From NCBI RefSeq assembly GCF_018918075.1, contig NZ_JAHLPW010000001.1:1-64000 (forward strand): DNA of 64,000 nucleotides. Direction: 5' to 3'. Source of the stretch: Virgibacillus sp. MSJ-26. GTDB taxonomy: Bacteria > Bacillota > Bacilli > Bacillales > Amphibacillaceae. Numbering within the stretch: the first letter of the stretch is position 1; every line of letters begins with the position of its first letter. The translations under genes and the position numbers were made by a program. Below are positions 47,196-56,338 of this stretch, in pieces. The notes under the pieces are model-generated. The model did no database searches, was not told the DNA's origin, and was given only the letters and a program-made list of their open reading frames with translations.

Positions 47196-48476
47196 ATGAG
47201 TACTCTCACAATTTCACAACTAGAGACACTCACATTAAAAGAGATTTACGCTTTGGCAAAAGAGTACAAAGTATCTTATTATGCTAAGTTAAATAAACGG
47301 GAATTAATTTTTGCTATTTTAAAAGCAAGAGCTGAAAAAGATGGTTTTCTATTTATGGATGGTATCTTAGAAATTATTCCTTCTGAAGGATTCGGTTTTT
47401 TAAGACCGATTAATTACTCTCCAAGTGCTGAGGATATATATATTTCAGCCTCACAAATTCGCAGGTTCGATTTACGAAATGGTGACAAAGTATCAGGGAA
47501 AGTCCGTCCTCCAAAAGAAAATGAACGGTATTATGGGTTGTTACATGTGGATGCAGTAAATGGAGACGACCCTGAAACGTCTAAAGAGCGCGTTCATTTT
47601 CCAGCCCTCACCGCACTTTATCCCGATCGATTTATGAGACTAGAAAATAAACCTAACCATATTTCTAGCCGAATAATGGACTTAATGACACCAGTCGGTT
47701 TTGGCCAACGTGGTTTGATTGTTGCGCCACCTAAAGCAGGTAAAACAATGCTCTTAAAGGAAATTGCCAACAGCATTACCGCGAACCACCCTGATGCCAA
47801 GCTGATTATCTTACTTGTTGATGAGCGCCCGGAAGAGGTAACTGACATCGAGCGGTCTGTCGGTCCAGATGTGGATGTCGTCAGCTCGACATTCGATGAA
47901 GTTCCTGAAAATCATATTAAAGTGTCAGAGCTTGTCTTAGAAAGAGCGATGCGTTTAGTAGAGCATAAACGTGATGTCATTGTATTGATGGATAGTATTA
48001 CGCGTTTAGCGAGAGCCTATAATCTAGTCATTCCACCAAGTGGCAGAACGTTATCCGGGGGAATTGATCCAGCTGCTTTTCACAGACCGAAACGTTTTTT
48101 CGGAGCAGCTAGAAATATTGAAGAAGGTGGAAGTTTTACCATTTTGGCAACAGCGCTTGTCGATACCGGTTCACGGATGGACGATGTGATTTATGAAGAG
48201 TTTAAAGGAACAGGTAATATGGAGTTGCATCTCGATCGTAGTCTAGCCGAAAGACGTCTCTTTCCTGCCATCGATATTTTACGTTCAGGTACACGAAAAG
48301 AAGAATTGCTTGTTGATAAAGATCATCTTGATAAAATGTGGGCAATTCGTAAAACTATGCAGGATTCCCACGACTTCTTTGAACGCTTCTTAAAACGTTT
48401 AAGAGCAGTTAAGACTAATGATGAATTTTTACAAAAGATGGATAACGAAATGAAACGTCGAGGGACAAGCCGGTAA
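47196..48476 (+). CDS. rho: Transcription termination factor Rho
   Basis: 426 residues. N-terminal helical region, cold-shock-like RNA-binding domain ([16 protein letters not shown], about residues 52-67), then a hexameric RecA-type ATPase: Walker [11 protein letters not shown] (about 175), Walker [17 protein letters not shown] (about 255). It terminates unneeded transcripts by RNA translocation. The ribosome binding site is weak (GGACGTGGTT). Followed by rpmE as in many Firmicutes. Confidence 0.97.
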   Translation: MSTLTISQLETLTLKEIYALAKEYKVSYYAKLNKRELIFAILKARAEKDGFLFMDGILEIIPSEGFGFLRPINYSPSAEDIYISASQIRRFDLRNGDKVSGKVRPPKENERYYGLLHVDAVNGDDPETSKERVHFPALTALYPDRFMRLENKPNHISSRIMDLMTPVGFGQRGLIVAPPKAGKTMLLKEIANSITANHPDAKLIILLVDERPEEVTDIERSVGPDVDVVSSTFDEVPENHIKVSELVLERAMRLVEHKRDVIVLMDSITRLARAYNLVIPPSGRTLSGGIDPAAFHRPKRFFGAARNIEEGGSFTILATALVDTGSRMDDVIYEEFKGTGNMELHLDRSLAERRLFPAIDILRSGTRKEELLVDKDHLDKMWAIRKTMQDSHDFFERFLKRLRAVKTNDEFLQKMDNEMKRRGTSR

Positions 48477-48510
48477 GGATTATTTTTAAAACGAGAACAA
48501 GTTTTAGGTA

Positions 48511-48539
48511 TTGCAATCATCGGTGTACCTTGATATAAT
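48511..48539 (+). promoter_or_regulatory. Sigma-A promoter of rpmE
   Basis: TTGCAA (48511), 17 bases, TATAAT (48534). The leader of about 85 bases has an imperfect hairpin with GTAAC (48572 area) and GTTAC, which may regulate the gene. Confidence 0.75.
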
Positions 48540-48632
48540 CTTAAAGTGAGTTTAAATAGGGTTTTTACCTGTAACGTCTCTTAAAACAACTCTGTTACCA
48601 AAGGTTTCAGGGCAAAAAAGGAGTGGAAAGAC

Positions 48633-48878
48633 ATGAAAAAAGAAATTCATCCAGAATATAGAAAAGTTGTATTTCTTGATACAAGCTCAGACTTTAAATT
48701 CTTGAGCGGTTCTACTAAATCTTCTGATGAAACAATTGAATGGGAAGATGGTAACACATACCCATTAATCCGTGTTGAAATTAGTTCGGATTCACATCCA
48801 TTCTACACAGGCAAGCAGAAAGCTGATAAAGCTGGTGGACGTGTGGACCGATTCAAGAAAAAATATAATATGAAGTAA
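48633..48878 (+). CDS. rpmE2: 50S ribosomal protein L31, type B
   Basis: 81 residues. [19 protein letters not shown] and [20 protein letters not shown] identify L31. It contains no cysteine, so it is the zinc-free B type, longer than the zinc-binding A type (66 residues) found next to rho in B. subtilis. Start ATG follows AAAAAAGGAGTGG. Own promoter and terminator. Confidence 0.95.
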   Translation: MKKEIHPEYRKVVFLDTSSDFKFLSGSTKSSDETIEWEDGNTYPLIRVEISSDSHPFYTGKQKADKAGGRVDRFKKKYNMK

Positions 48879-48949
48879 AAATTGGGTTTGGTCAACTGTT
48901 TAATTTTATAAATTAGTTGATCACTCAACAATAACCTAGTTTATTTAAA

Positions 48950-48986
48950 AACAGGCAAATGAATTTTACAGTTTGCCTGTTTTTTT
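48950..48986 (+). terminator. Rho-independent terminator of rpmE
   Basis: AACAGGCAAA (48950) and TTTGCCTGTT (48972), a 10-bp perfect stem with a T-run. Confidence 0.92.
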
Positions 48987-49131
48987 AGTTTTAAAATGGT
49001 CATCATAAATAATTGAACGCCTAAGTTTCGTGAAATTTGAAAAGATAAACTTAAAAATAAGGCTAATTTTGTCGGGAATAGTGGTAAACTATGTAGTACA
49101 TATATATTAATGTTTAAAGGAGTGCCATCAA

Positions 49132-49755
49132 ATGTACGTGATGAAACAAACAGGTTGGGTTGAAGTCATTTGTGGAAGTATGTTTTCTGGCAAATCGGAA
49201 GAGCTCATTAGAAGAGTTCGTCGGGCAACTTACGGAAAATTAACAGTCCGTGTTTTTAAACCAGCAATCGATAACCGATATGCTGCAGAGGATACTGTCG
49301 TGACCCATAATGGAACTTCCACCATTGCTCGTCCCATTAAAAATTCAAAAGATATACTGGATTATGTTGATGAAGAGGTTGAGGTTGTAGGAATAGATGA
49401 AGTACAATTTTTTGATGAAGATATCGTGGATGTTATTGACTATCTTGCCAATTCGGGAATCCGCGTTATTGCGGCAGGATTAGATACGAATTTTCGTGGG
49501 GAGCCGTTTGGTCCTATGCCGCAGTTGATGGCATTAAGTGAAGCAACAACAAAACTTAACGCGATTTGTCCGGTTTGTGGTTCTCCAGCGAGCAGAACCC
49601 AACGTTTAATCAATGGAAAGCCCGCTGCATATGATGACCCGGAAATTCTCGTCGGTGCTGCGGAATCTTATGAACCGAGATGCCGACATCATCACGAAGT
49701 ACCAAATAAACCAAAATCACATATAGAAAAGAAAGCAATGAACACATCTAATTAA
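49132..49755 (+). CDS. tdk: Thymidine kinase
   Basis: 207 residues, type II Tdk. P-loop [15 protein letters not shown] (about 14-28), DEVQFF (Walker B, catalytic Glu in GIDEVQ), zinc ribbon CPVCG with CRHHHEV. It phosphorylates thymidine for salvage. Start ATG follows AAAGGAGTGCCATCAA. The C-terminal tail is lysine-rich. Confidence 0.96.
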   Translation: MYVMKQTGWVEVICGSMFSGKSEELIRRVRRATYGKLTVRVFKPAIDNRYAAEDTVVTHNGTSTIARPIKNSKDILDYVDEEVEVVGIDEVQFFDEDIVDVIDYLANSGIRVIAAGLDTNFRGEPFGPMPQLMALSEATTKLNAICPVCGSPASRTQRLINGKPAAYDDPEILVGAAESYEPRCRHHHEVPNKPKSHIEKKAMNTSN

Positions 49756-49771
49756 ATACCTTGATTTAAAG

Positions 49772-49887
49772 CATAGCCTATAGAAAAATGAAAACGACCA
49801 ATTAATAACATACCAACTGAAGGTTTCTAACTTTGTAAGAAGGCATCTGAAGTTTGAATTGTTGGTCGTTTGGATTGTTTGGCTATG
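49772..49887 (+). other. Nested inverted repeat downstream of tdk
   Basis: CATAGCC (49772) pairs with GGCTATG (49881), and inside it AAACGACCAA (49792) with TTGGTCGTTT (49862). The 116-base segment can fold into a long two-step stem. It may end tdk transcription or be a structured RNA. Confidence 0.6.
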
Positions 49888-49930
49888 TTTTTATATTAAA
49901 TCAAAAAAAGATTAATCTGTGGAGTTTATG

Positions 49931-50010
49931 GACAGCGCATAGAGCGTTACGACGACACATAGAACGAGACGACGGCGCATAGAGCGATATGACAGCGCAT
50001 AGAACACCTA
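49931..50010. repeat. Tandem array, four units of 20 bp
   Basis: Units start at 49931, 49951, 49971 and 49991, each GACRRCRCATAGARC followed by five variable bases. No length variation. A degenerate CATAGAAC trailer lies at about 50053. Confidence 0.9.
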
Positions 50011-50123
50011 AGCTCAAAATATGCACGGAACACCCGACTCCTAAAATCAAAATCCATAGAACTTTGACCTGGCTACATGTAATATATTATAATTAGACTG
50101 TTAATTTAAAAGAGGTGAACGTG

Positions 50124-51194
50124 ATGTTAGAACGATTGCAATCTTTGGAAGATCGTTATGATGAGCTAAATCAACTGTTAAGTGATCCGGAAGTAATTAG
50201 CGATGTTAATAAGTTACGTGAATATTCGAAGGAACAATCTGGTTTGGAAGATGCTGTGCAAGCGTATCGTGAATATAAAAATATTGATAATGAATTAAAA
50301 GATGCGAAAGAAATGCTCGAAGATGAGCTTGATGACGATATGGAAGAAATGGTTAAAGCTGAAATTACTGAACTTAAAAATAGAGAAATCGAACTTGAAG
50401 AAGAGTTGAAAATTTTACTTTTACCTAAAGATCCAAATGATGATAAAGATGTTTTCGTTGAAATTCGTGGTGCAGCAGGTGGAGATGAAGCAGCTTTATT
50501 TGCTGGGAATCTTTACCGTATGTATTCACGTTATGCTGAGGAACAAGGTTGGAAAACGGAAGTTATGGAAGCCCATACGACCGGTGTAGGTGGCTATAAA
50601 GAAATTATCTTTATGATTAAAGGAAACGGAGCCTATTCAAAGTTAAAATATGAAAATGGTGCCCACCGTGTCCAGCGTGTTCCTGAAACGGAATCAGGTG
50701 GAAGAATCCATACATCGACAGCAACCGTTGCTGTGCTTCCGGAAGCAGAAGATGTTGAAGTTGAAGTGAATGACAAAGATATTCGAGTTGATACATTTGC
50801 ATCTAGCGGACCTGGTGGACAAAGTGTTAATACAACGATGTCAGCTGTTCGTTTAACCCATGAGCCAACAGGGATTGTTGTTTCAATTCAAGATGAAAAG
50901 TCACAAATTAAAAACAAAGAAAAAGCAATGAAGGTACTTCGCGCTCGAATTTATGATAAGTACCAGCAAGAGGCACAAGAAGAATATGATGAGACTAGAA
51001 AATCAGCAGTCGGAACGGGAGATCGTTCAGAACGGATTCGGACGTATAATTTCCCGCAAAATCGTGTAACCGATCACCGAATTGGTCTCACCATTCAAAA
51101 ATTAGACCAAATTTTAGATGGAAAATTAGACGAATTTATTGAAGCCTTACTTGTAGAAGAACAAACGAAAAAACTCGAACAAATTGGTGGGTAA
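50124..51194 (+). CDS. prfA: Peptide chain release factor 1
   Basis: 356 residues. Class I release factor for UAA/UAG; the peptidyl-tRNA hydrolysis motif GGQ is in [15 protein letters not shown], and the N-terminal helical domain has [16 protein letters not shown]. The ATG at 50124 follows AGAGGTGAACGTG. PrmC, which methylates the GGQ glutamine, is encoded 6 bases downstream. Confidence 0.97.
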   Translation: MLERLQSLEDRYDELNQLLSDPEVISDVNKLREYSKEQSGLEDAVQAYREYKNIDNELKDAKEMLEDELDDDMEEMVKAEITELKNREIELEEELKILLLPKDPNDDKDVFVEIRGAAGGDEAALFAGNLYRMYSRYAEEQGWKTEVMEAHTTGVGGYKEIIFMIKGNGAYSKLKYENGAHRVQRVPETESGGRIHTSTATVAVLPEAEDVEVEVNDKDIRVDTFASSGPGGQSVNTTMSAVRLTHEPTGIVVSIQDEKSQIKNKEKAMKVLRARIYDKYQQEAQEEYDETRKSAVGTGDRSERIRTYNFPQNRVTDHRIGLTIQKLDQILDGKLDEFIEALLVEEQTKKLEQIGG

Positions 51195-51200
51195 TCTAAC

Positions 51201-52094
51201 GTGGGTAAACGATTTAAACAATATGAAGTCCTTAAATGGGCTTCTCTTTTTTTAGAAAAATATCACCGAGAGCCGAAAGTCGCCGAATTATTACTGCAGT
51301 ATCATTTAGATGTTGAGCGAACTAAGTTTTTCGCCAGAATGCAAGAACCGATTGACCAACAACTCCTATTTAATTTTGAAGAGGATTTAATAAATCATGC
51401 GCTAACAGGTATTCCCATTCAGCATTTAACGGGGTACGAAATGTTTTATGGTCGTCAGTTTAAAGTCGATGAAAATGTACTAATACCTCGTCCTGAAACT
51501 GAAGAACTTATTGAACATGTGGTCACATATGTTAGAAAAATTTTTTCATCTAACAAGCCGCTCACTATTCTTGATGTTGGCACCGGCAGCGGGATAATTG
51601 CTATTACGTTAGCACTTGAATTGGAAAATGCTGAAGTATATGCTGCAGATATTTCCGAAAAAGCTCTTCATATTGCCAAACAAAATGCTGAAATTCTCCA
51701 CGCTAATGTAGAATTTTTACAAGGAGACTTTTTATCCCCGGCTATTGAACAAGAAATAAAAGCAGACATCATTGTCTCTAATCCACCTTATATCGCGCAG
51801 GACGAGGCGAAAGAACTCTCTGATACGGTTAAAAATTTCGATCCTTCTCTAGCTTTATTTGCTGAAGAAGAAGGTCTAGCTGCCTATAAAAAGATTGTTA
51901 GCCAGTTGCCTGAATGTATTATTAACGAAAAAGGTACATCCGTATTTTTTGAAATTGGTCAAAGTCAGGGGAATCCCGTGAAAAATATTTTAAAAGAAAT
52001 GTACCCAAAGAGTCATATTGAGGTCTTTCAAGATATTAATAAAAAGGATCGAATAGTCCACTGTCAAATCAGTGACGTTCAAGAGAGCAAGTAA
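51201..52094 (+). CDS. prmC: Release factor glutamine methyltransferase PrmC
   Basis: 297 residues. N-terminal helical domain binding the release factor; SAM-binding motif ILDVGTGSGIIAITLA (about 123-138) and the catalytic NPPY in VSNPPYIAQDEA. It methylates the GGQ glutamine of RF1/RF2. GTG start, 6 bases after prfA, so co-transcribed. Confidence 0.95.
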   Translation: MGKRFKQYEVLKWASLFLEKYHREPKVAELLLQYHLDVERTKFFARMQEPIDQQLLFNFEEDLINHALTGIPIQHLTGYEMFYGRQFKVDENVLIPRPETEELIEHVVTYVRKIFSSNKPLTILDVGTGSGIIAITLALELENAEVYAADISEKALHIAKQNAEILHANVEFLQGDFLSPAIEQEIKADIIVSNPPYIAQDEAKELSDTVKNFDPSLALFAEEEGLAAYKKIVSQLPECIINEKGTSVFFEIGQSQGNPVKNILKEMYPKSHIEVFQDINKKDRIVHCQISDVQESK

Positions 52095-52244
52095 CGCGGG
52101 TATCTGTATGCTGAGAGACTTCACTGCATATATTGAATAAGCGTCTATTAAAAACAATATAATAAATTTTAGTAGAATACTAGTTTAAATATCATCACCC
52201 CTGCCCATACTGTGAATAAACCAACAGAACAAGGGGATATGACG

Positions 52245-52847
52245 ATGAGGAAACTAGTATTTTTTGTATTTATATCTATTATTTTATTTTTTACTTTTCC
52301 GGCCATTGGAGAAACTCTCACACAAAATGAAGATGAGGAATTTCAAGTTATTCCTGATGAGGCTATTCGTCTAAGAATTTTAGCCAATAGCGATGATGAG
52401 TCTGATCAAGACATAAAGCATTTAGTACGCGACGAGGTCAATAAAGAAATCACAACATGGGTTGAAACGATGACTGATATCGACGAAGCAAGAGATAGAA
52501 TTCAAAATGGCATTCCAGAAATTGAAACCATTGTAGATGAAGTCTTACATGAAGAAGGAAAATCCAGAGATTATCAAGTTGAATATGGTGAGAATGTTAC
52601 ATTTCCAACGAAAGTTTACGGTGATTTCCTTTATCCAGCAGGTGAGTACGAAGCAGTGCTAATCACACTTGGTGAAGGCGAGGGGGCAAATTGGTGGTGT
52701 GTTTTATTCCCACCCTTATGTTTTTTAGATTTTGACAATGGAACAAGTGTCGCTCAAGCAGATGAAGAACCTGACCAAAAGGAAGAAAAAGAAGATGATG
52801 AAGTAGAAGTTAAATTTTTTCTATTTGATTGGTTAGGTTGGTCATAG
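52245..52847 (+). CDS. spoIIR: Stage II sporulation protein R
   Basis: 200 residues. An N-terminal signal peptide/anchor (about 3-22) exports it; DEAIRLRILANSDDESDQ is the family hallmark. Made in the forespore and secreted to the intermembrane space, it triggers SpoIIGA to process pro-sigma-E. The C-terminal tail is acidic and longer than usual. The ATG at 52245 is 8 bases after AAGGGG. I could not define its expected sigma-F promoter with confidence. Confidence 0.92.
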   Translation: MRKLVFFVFISIILFFTFPAIGETLTQNEDEEFQVIPDEAIRLRILANSDDESDQDIKHLVRDEVNKEITTWVETMTDIDEARDRIQNGIPEIETIVDEVLHEEGKSRDYQVEYGENVTFPTKVYGDFLYPAGEYEAVLITLGEGEGANWWCVLFPPLCFLDFDNGTSVAQADEEPDQKEEKEDDEVEVKFFLFDWLGWS

Positions 52848-52921
52848 TATAAGAATGAGCTGCATAGGATGTTAGTGATAGACTTAAGAATTCAAATCTA
52901 TTAAATTAATGAGGTGAAAAA

Positions 52922-53323
52922 ATGAAGGTTATGGCAGCCGAGCACGCACCAATCGATAAACTAGAAGCATTTTTACAAACGACGCAAGAATTTAATAAAG
53001 ATGGATTACTTCAAGATGGATACGTTGTTGAAATTGAAGAAGAGATAAAAGGATGTTTTGTATTAGCAACTATTGAAAAAGATATATACTGGTTAAAACA
53101 GCTTTACATTGCTAAAGAAGCTGCTGCTCATCTTCCAGTATTACTCGAAACGATTTTGCAAATGTCAAAAGGAAAGCAAGCGAAGAAAATCTATGTTAAC
53201 AGTCATCAGCCAGTTGTGGACTTATTACTGGAAGCACTACAATTTAATCCACAGCCAAAACAAGAATTAGGTATGGAACTAGGAAGAAAAGAAGGGAATT
53301 GGTGGGCATATCAAGTTTCTTAG
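52922..53323 (+). CDS. Small cytosolic protein in the ywlB position, possibly GNAT-like
   Basis: 133 residues, no signal or membrane segment. It occupies the place of B. subtilis ywlB between spoIIR and ywlC. The pattern (a beta-rich GCFVLATIEKDIYWLKQLYI stretch, then a helix, then IYVNSHQPVVDLLLEALQF) resembles part of a GNAT acetyltransferase fold, but a clear acetyl-CoA motif (Q/RxxGxG/A) is missing. Function unknown. ATG follows AATGAGGTGAAAA. Confidence 0.6.
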   Translation: MKVMAAEHAPIDKLEAFLQTTQEFNKDGLLQDGYVVEIEEEIKGCFVLATIEKDIYWLKQLYIAKEAAAHLPVLLETILQMSKGKQAKKIYVNSHQPVVDLLLEALQFNPQPKQELGMELGRKEGNWWAYQVS

Positions 53324-53396
53324 GTAATTCCCTCCACAATATTCAGAGTATGTTGTGTATATCTTGTGTGTTTAATGTGAATTGTGTGTAAATCTC

Positions 53397-53553
53397 TGTG
53401 GATATTGTGGATATCCATTAATAATTAATAGAGAAAATTAAGTGTTTATCAACATTTAAATTGTAAAATAAAGCTATTAAACAAAAAACGTTGAATAATT
53501 AAGTCGTCAAACTCCCTTTAAATCATATATCAAATAAAAAGGTCTGTGGATAA
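53397..53553. promoter_or_regulatory. DnaA-box cluster upstream of ywlC
   Basis: TGTGGATAT at 53397 and 53406 (each one mismatch), TTATCAACA at 53446 (one mismatch) and a perfect TGTGGATAA at 53545, in a very AT-rich intergenic stretch. In B. subtilis the ywlC upstream region is one of the reported DnaA-binding clusters outside oriC. Confidence 0.65.
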
Positions 53554-53573
53554 CTATTGCAGATCTTTTTTTA
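53537..53573 (+). terminator. Hairpin with T-tract before ywlC
   Basis: AAAGGTCTG and CAGATCTTTTTTT. The stem includes the perfect DnaA box. Confidence 0.7.
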
Positions 53574-53589
53574 TTGTGTAGAAAAGTAT

Positions 53590-53805
53590 ATCAAGCACTT
53601 TAGCAAGTAGTAAGCTTCGAATGCTTTCCAACGATAAGTCAATCTTGAATCGATCCGCTCTTCGGATCTCCTTTATCTCGTCAGGTTTAGCTCAAGTGCC
53701 CCCCTCGAGGTCCTAAGCAGTAAACCTACGTGGCAAAAATCGCCACTACGTTTTTCTGCTTAAGCTTGTCGGAGCAGACCAGGCGCCCCGCGCTTTTGTG
53801 CTTTT
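53590..53805 (-). repeat. Family II dispersed element, copy f (degenerate ends)
   Basis: Reverse orientation: CCAACGATAAGTCAATCTTG, CGATCCGCTCTTCGGATCTCC and TTTATCTCGTCAGG match the core at 15020-15080. The following 100 bp (CCCCCTCGAGGTCC, AAACCTACGTGG with CCACTACGTTTTT) form further inverted repeats. Perfect complementary ends are not seen. Confidence 0.75.
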
Positions 53806-53862
53806 GTTCTTGAGTAATAATCTTTTATCCTCTAAAATGTAGGAAGAAAAGAGGTTGCAGAG

Positions 53863-54894
53863 ATGATTAATACTGAGAGATGGAATATTACATCAAATAG
53901 TGATGAAAGAAAAACAGTAATTGAAGAAGCGGTTGCTGTATTAAAGGCGGGCAATACCGTTGCTTTTCCTACTGAAACAGTTTATGGTCTAGGCGCCGAT
54001 GCGACCAACGAAATTGCTGTAGCTAAAATTTTCAAAGCAAAGGGACGCCCACAGGATAATCCACTTATCGCTCACGTAGCAACAAAAGATCAATTAAAAC
54101 AGCTCACAACAACATATCCACAATATGTGGATAAACTGATTGATCATTTTGCACCCGGGCCTATTACTTTTGTTTTGCCTAGCAATGGTGTATGTGCGAA
54201 AAACGTAACGGCAGGTCTGGACACAGTTGGTATTCGTATACCAAATCACCCCGTTGCACAGCATCTCCTTCAACAAGCCAATCTCCCACTAGCTGCTCCT
54301 AGCGCTAATTTATCTGGTAAGCCAAGTCCAACGACAGCTGATCATGTTTGGGATGATTTAAATGGAAAAATAGCAGGTTTATTAGATGATGGACCGACGG
54401 GAGTAGGCGTGGAGTCAACCGTTGTGGATTGTACAGGAGAAGTACCCATGATTTTAAGGCCGGGTGGAGTGACGAAAGAACAACTGGAGGAAGTTGTGGG
54501 TAAGTTGGCCCAAGACTCAGCCATTGTGGATAAGTTAGATAAACCGAAATCTCCTGGCATGAAATATAGACACTATTCTCCGGAACTCCCTCTTCTTTTA
54601 GTGGAAGGTGACACGGCTTATATGCAGAAGCAAATCAACTTAAAGAGAGAAACATACGGGAGAGTTGGCGTATTGGCAAGCAACCGTATGGCTAAGCAAC
54701 TTACTGCAGATGAAATTATTCCGTTAGGCGATCATATAAACGACATTGCATCCCATTTATATGATGGGTTAAGAACTTTTAAACAAGGTCATGTGAACAT
54801 AATTTTATGTGAAGCCTTTGAAAAGAAGGAAATTGGTGTCGCAGTAATGAACCGCTTGGAGAAGGCAGCAAGCTCTTATTTAAAGGAAAAATAG
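53863..54894 (+). CDS. ywlC: Threonylcarbamoyladenylate synthase (YwlC/Sua5)
   Basis: 343 residues: YrdC domain (about 15-205, with GNTVAFPTETVYGLGADA and KGRPQDNPLIAHV) plus a C-terminal Sua5 domain. It makes threonylcarbamoyl-AMP from threonine, bicarbonate and ATP for the t6A37 modification of ANN-decoding tRNAs. SPGMKYRHYSP is the linker motif typical of Sua5. Start ATG follows GAAAAGAGGTTGCAGAG. Confidence 0.95.
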   Translation: MINTERWNITSNSDERKTVIEEAVAVLKAGNTVAFPTETVYGLGADATNEIAVAKIFKAKGRPQDNPLIAHVATKDQLKQLTTTYPQYVDKLIDHFAPGPITFVLPSNGVCAKNVTAGLDTVGIRIPNHPVAQHLLQQANLPLAAPSANLSGKPSPTTADHVWDDLNGKIAGLLDDGPTGVGVESTVVDCTGEVPMILRPGGVTKEQLEEVVGKLAQDSAIVDKLDKPKSPGMKYRHYSPELPLLLVEGDTAYMQKQINLKRETYGRVGVLASNRMAKQLTADEIIPLGDHINDIASHLYDGLRTFKQGHVNIILCEAFEKKEIGVAVMNRLEKAASSYLKEK

Positions 54895-54933
54895 TGTTGT
54901 CCTGCTGTCTTAGTGTAACCTACGTACAGTATA

Positions 54934-55030
54934 GGGCTATAGGATGAAACAAGAGGCTATAGAAAGTTTTAAATGGCTATAGAATGAAATAAAGGCACAT
55001 AGAAAAAATAGAGGAGCACATAAAGGATAA
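54934..55030. repeat. Tandem array, five degenerate units of 20 bp
   Basis: The TATAG/CATAG anchor recurs every 20 bp (last G at 54942, 54962, 54982, 55002, then a degenerate copy at about 55022). Units read GGCTATAGAA or GGCACATAGAA plus a variable A-rich part. The core is shared with the array at 49931-50010. Confidence 0.8.
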
Positions 55031-55108
55031 AGTTTCAAAGAAGCAGATGTATTTTTATCAATGACGAATCAGCTTATCTATAATTTAGATAACTTCATAA
55101 TCCACCTT

Positions 55109-55144
55109 GGACATGCATATAGTTTATAAGCATGTCCGGGGAGG
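55109..55144 (+). promoter_or_regulatory. Hairpin abutting the mntP ribosome binding site
   Basis: GGACATGC (55109) pairs with GCATGTCC (55130); the binding site GGGGAGG begins at the next base. The stem could limit ribosome access or stabilise the transcript. It does not look like the yybP-ykoY manganese riboswitch. Confidence 0.5.
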
Positions 55145-55151
55145 ATAATAA

Positions 55152-55706
55152 ATGTCTCAATCATTATTAGGTGAAATTGTCACACTCACATTTATGGCTT
55201 TTGCCACTGGAATGGATGCCTTTTCTGTTAGTCTTGGGATAGGGATGCAAAAGATAAGGTTAAGGCGGATTGCTTTAATTGGACTAATCTTTGGGATCTT
55301 TCATATTGCTATGCCGTCCTTTGGGATCATTCTAGGGTTTTTTATCTCCACGAAAGTCGGGCATTGGACGACCTTATTAGGAGGGGCCTTACTAGTAGTG
55401 ATTGGGGTCCACATGCTGCTATCAGCCTTTAATCATGAAGCGAAGACCACCTTCAAACCAACGGGGATAGCATTATTAGCATTAGCATTCATCGTTAGTA
55501 TCGACAGCTTTTCTGTAGGTTTGGGAATCGGCTTATCAGGTACAAAAATTTTAATTGCCCTTATTTTATTTGGAACGGTTAGCACCTTCTTAACATGGTT
55601 AGGCATGATTATAGGGGCAAAAGTCCATGGATTCCTGGGTGCTTATAGTGAAATTTTGGGCGGTAGTATACTATTTGGATTCGGGCTTAATATTTTATTC
55701 GGATAA
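55152..55706 (+). CDS. mntP: Manganese efflux pump MntP (YwlD)
   Basis: 184 residues with six membrane helices. The internal duplication typical of MntP is seen as FATGMDAFSVSLGIG (about 16-30) and FIVSIDSFSVGLGIGL (about 115-130), each with the metal-binding Asp. It exports Mn2+. Start ATG follows GGGAGGATAATAA. YwlD position after ywlC. Confidence 0.93.
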   Translation: MSQSLLGEIVTLTFMAFATGMDAFSVSLGIGMQKIRLRRIALIGLIFGIFHIAMPSFGIILGFFISTKVGHWTTLLGGALLVVIGVHMLLSAFNHEAKTTFKPTGIALLALAFIVSIDSFSVGLGIGLSGTKILIALILFGTVSTFLTWLGMIIGAKVHGFLGAYSEILGGSILFGFGLNILFG

Positions 55707-56338
55707 TATGTTTATTTTGAATAGAGGTAGGACAAATCTAAATAATCACACTTTATTCAGATCCTCCTGACCACAGGTTTCCCTAGCTTTGGAATGGATA
55801 ACTTAGGCTTAGCGGTGACAAATAATATCAACATCAGAATATTTTATGGGACTTCTTGAGAAAAAATACATACTAACGTAAGGTATATGGTGACTTCTGC
55901 AGGTAAGCCATCGTTATGTGTATAGCATAATGGCGATGAAGGACAAATTTTAGGTCTGTCGCTCAATTTTATCCTTGATAACGTTGATTAAGGACAAGTT
56001 TTGGAATTTTTACCAAATCTTGTCCTTCATTTTGTATAGAGAAGCTATGGAACATTAAGTGCGTTTTTTGGAATACTCCAATTCACTCATTGTTCGAACC
56101 TTATTAGCTTGATATCAAAAGTATTCTAGATCAGTAACACACCCACAGTTCCGCTAACTTATAATCTAAAAACTACAGAAATATCTTTAACCTCTATTAT
56201 CTGACACCTCCCTTGTTCATATGGTATATTTAATATGGGATTAATAGATTATCTAAAAACTTAAAAAGCCATTTCCCTTGATTCTAAGCCATATTAAACT
56301 CATGTATAATTTTATGTATTAAGCACGGAGGTTCATGA
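55707..56338. other. Intergenic region with three hairpins, no gene seen
   Basis: 632 bp. Between 55905 and 56030 there are three successive inverted repeats: CATCGTTATG with CATAATGGCGATG; AAGGACAAATTTT with AATTTTATCCTT; and AAGGACAAGTTTTGG (55990) with CCAAATCTTGTCCTT (56013), 14 of 15 paired. AGGACAA recurs several times, also at 55730. Elsewhere I see nothing. Confidence 0.6.
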
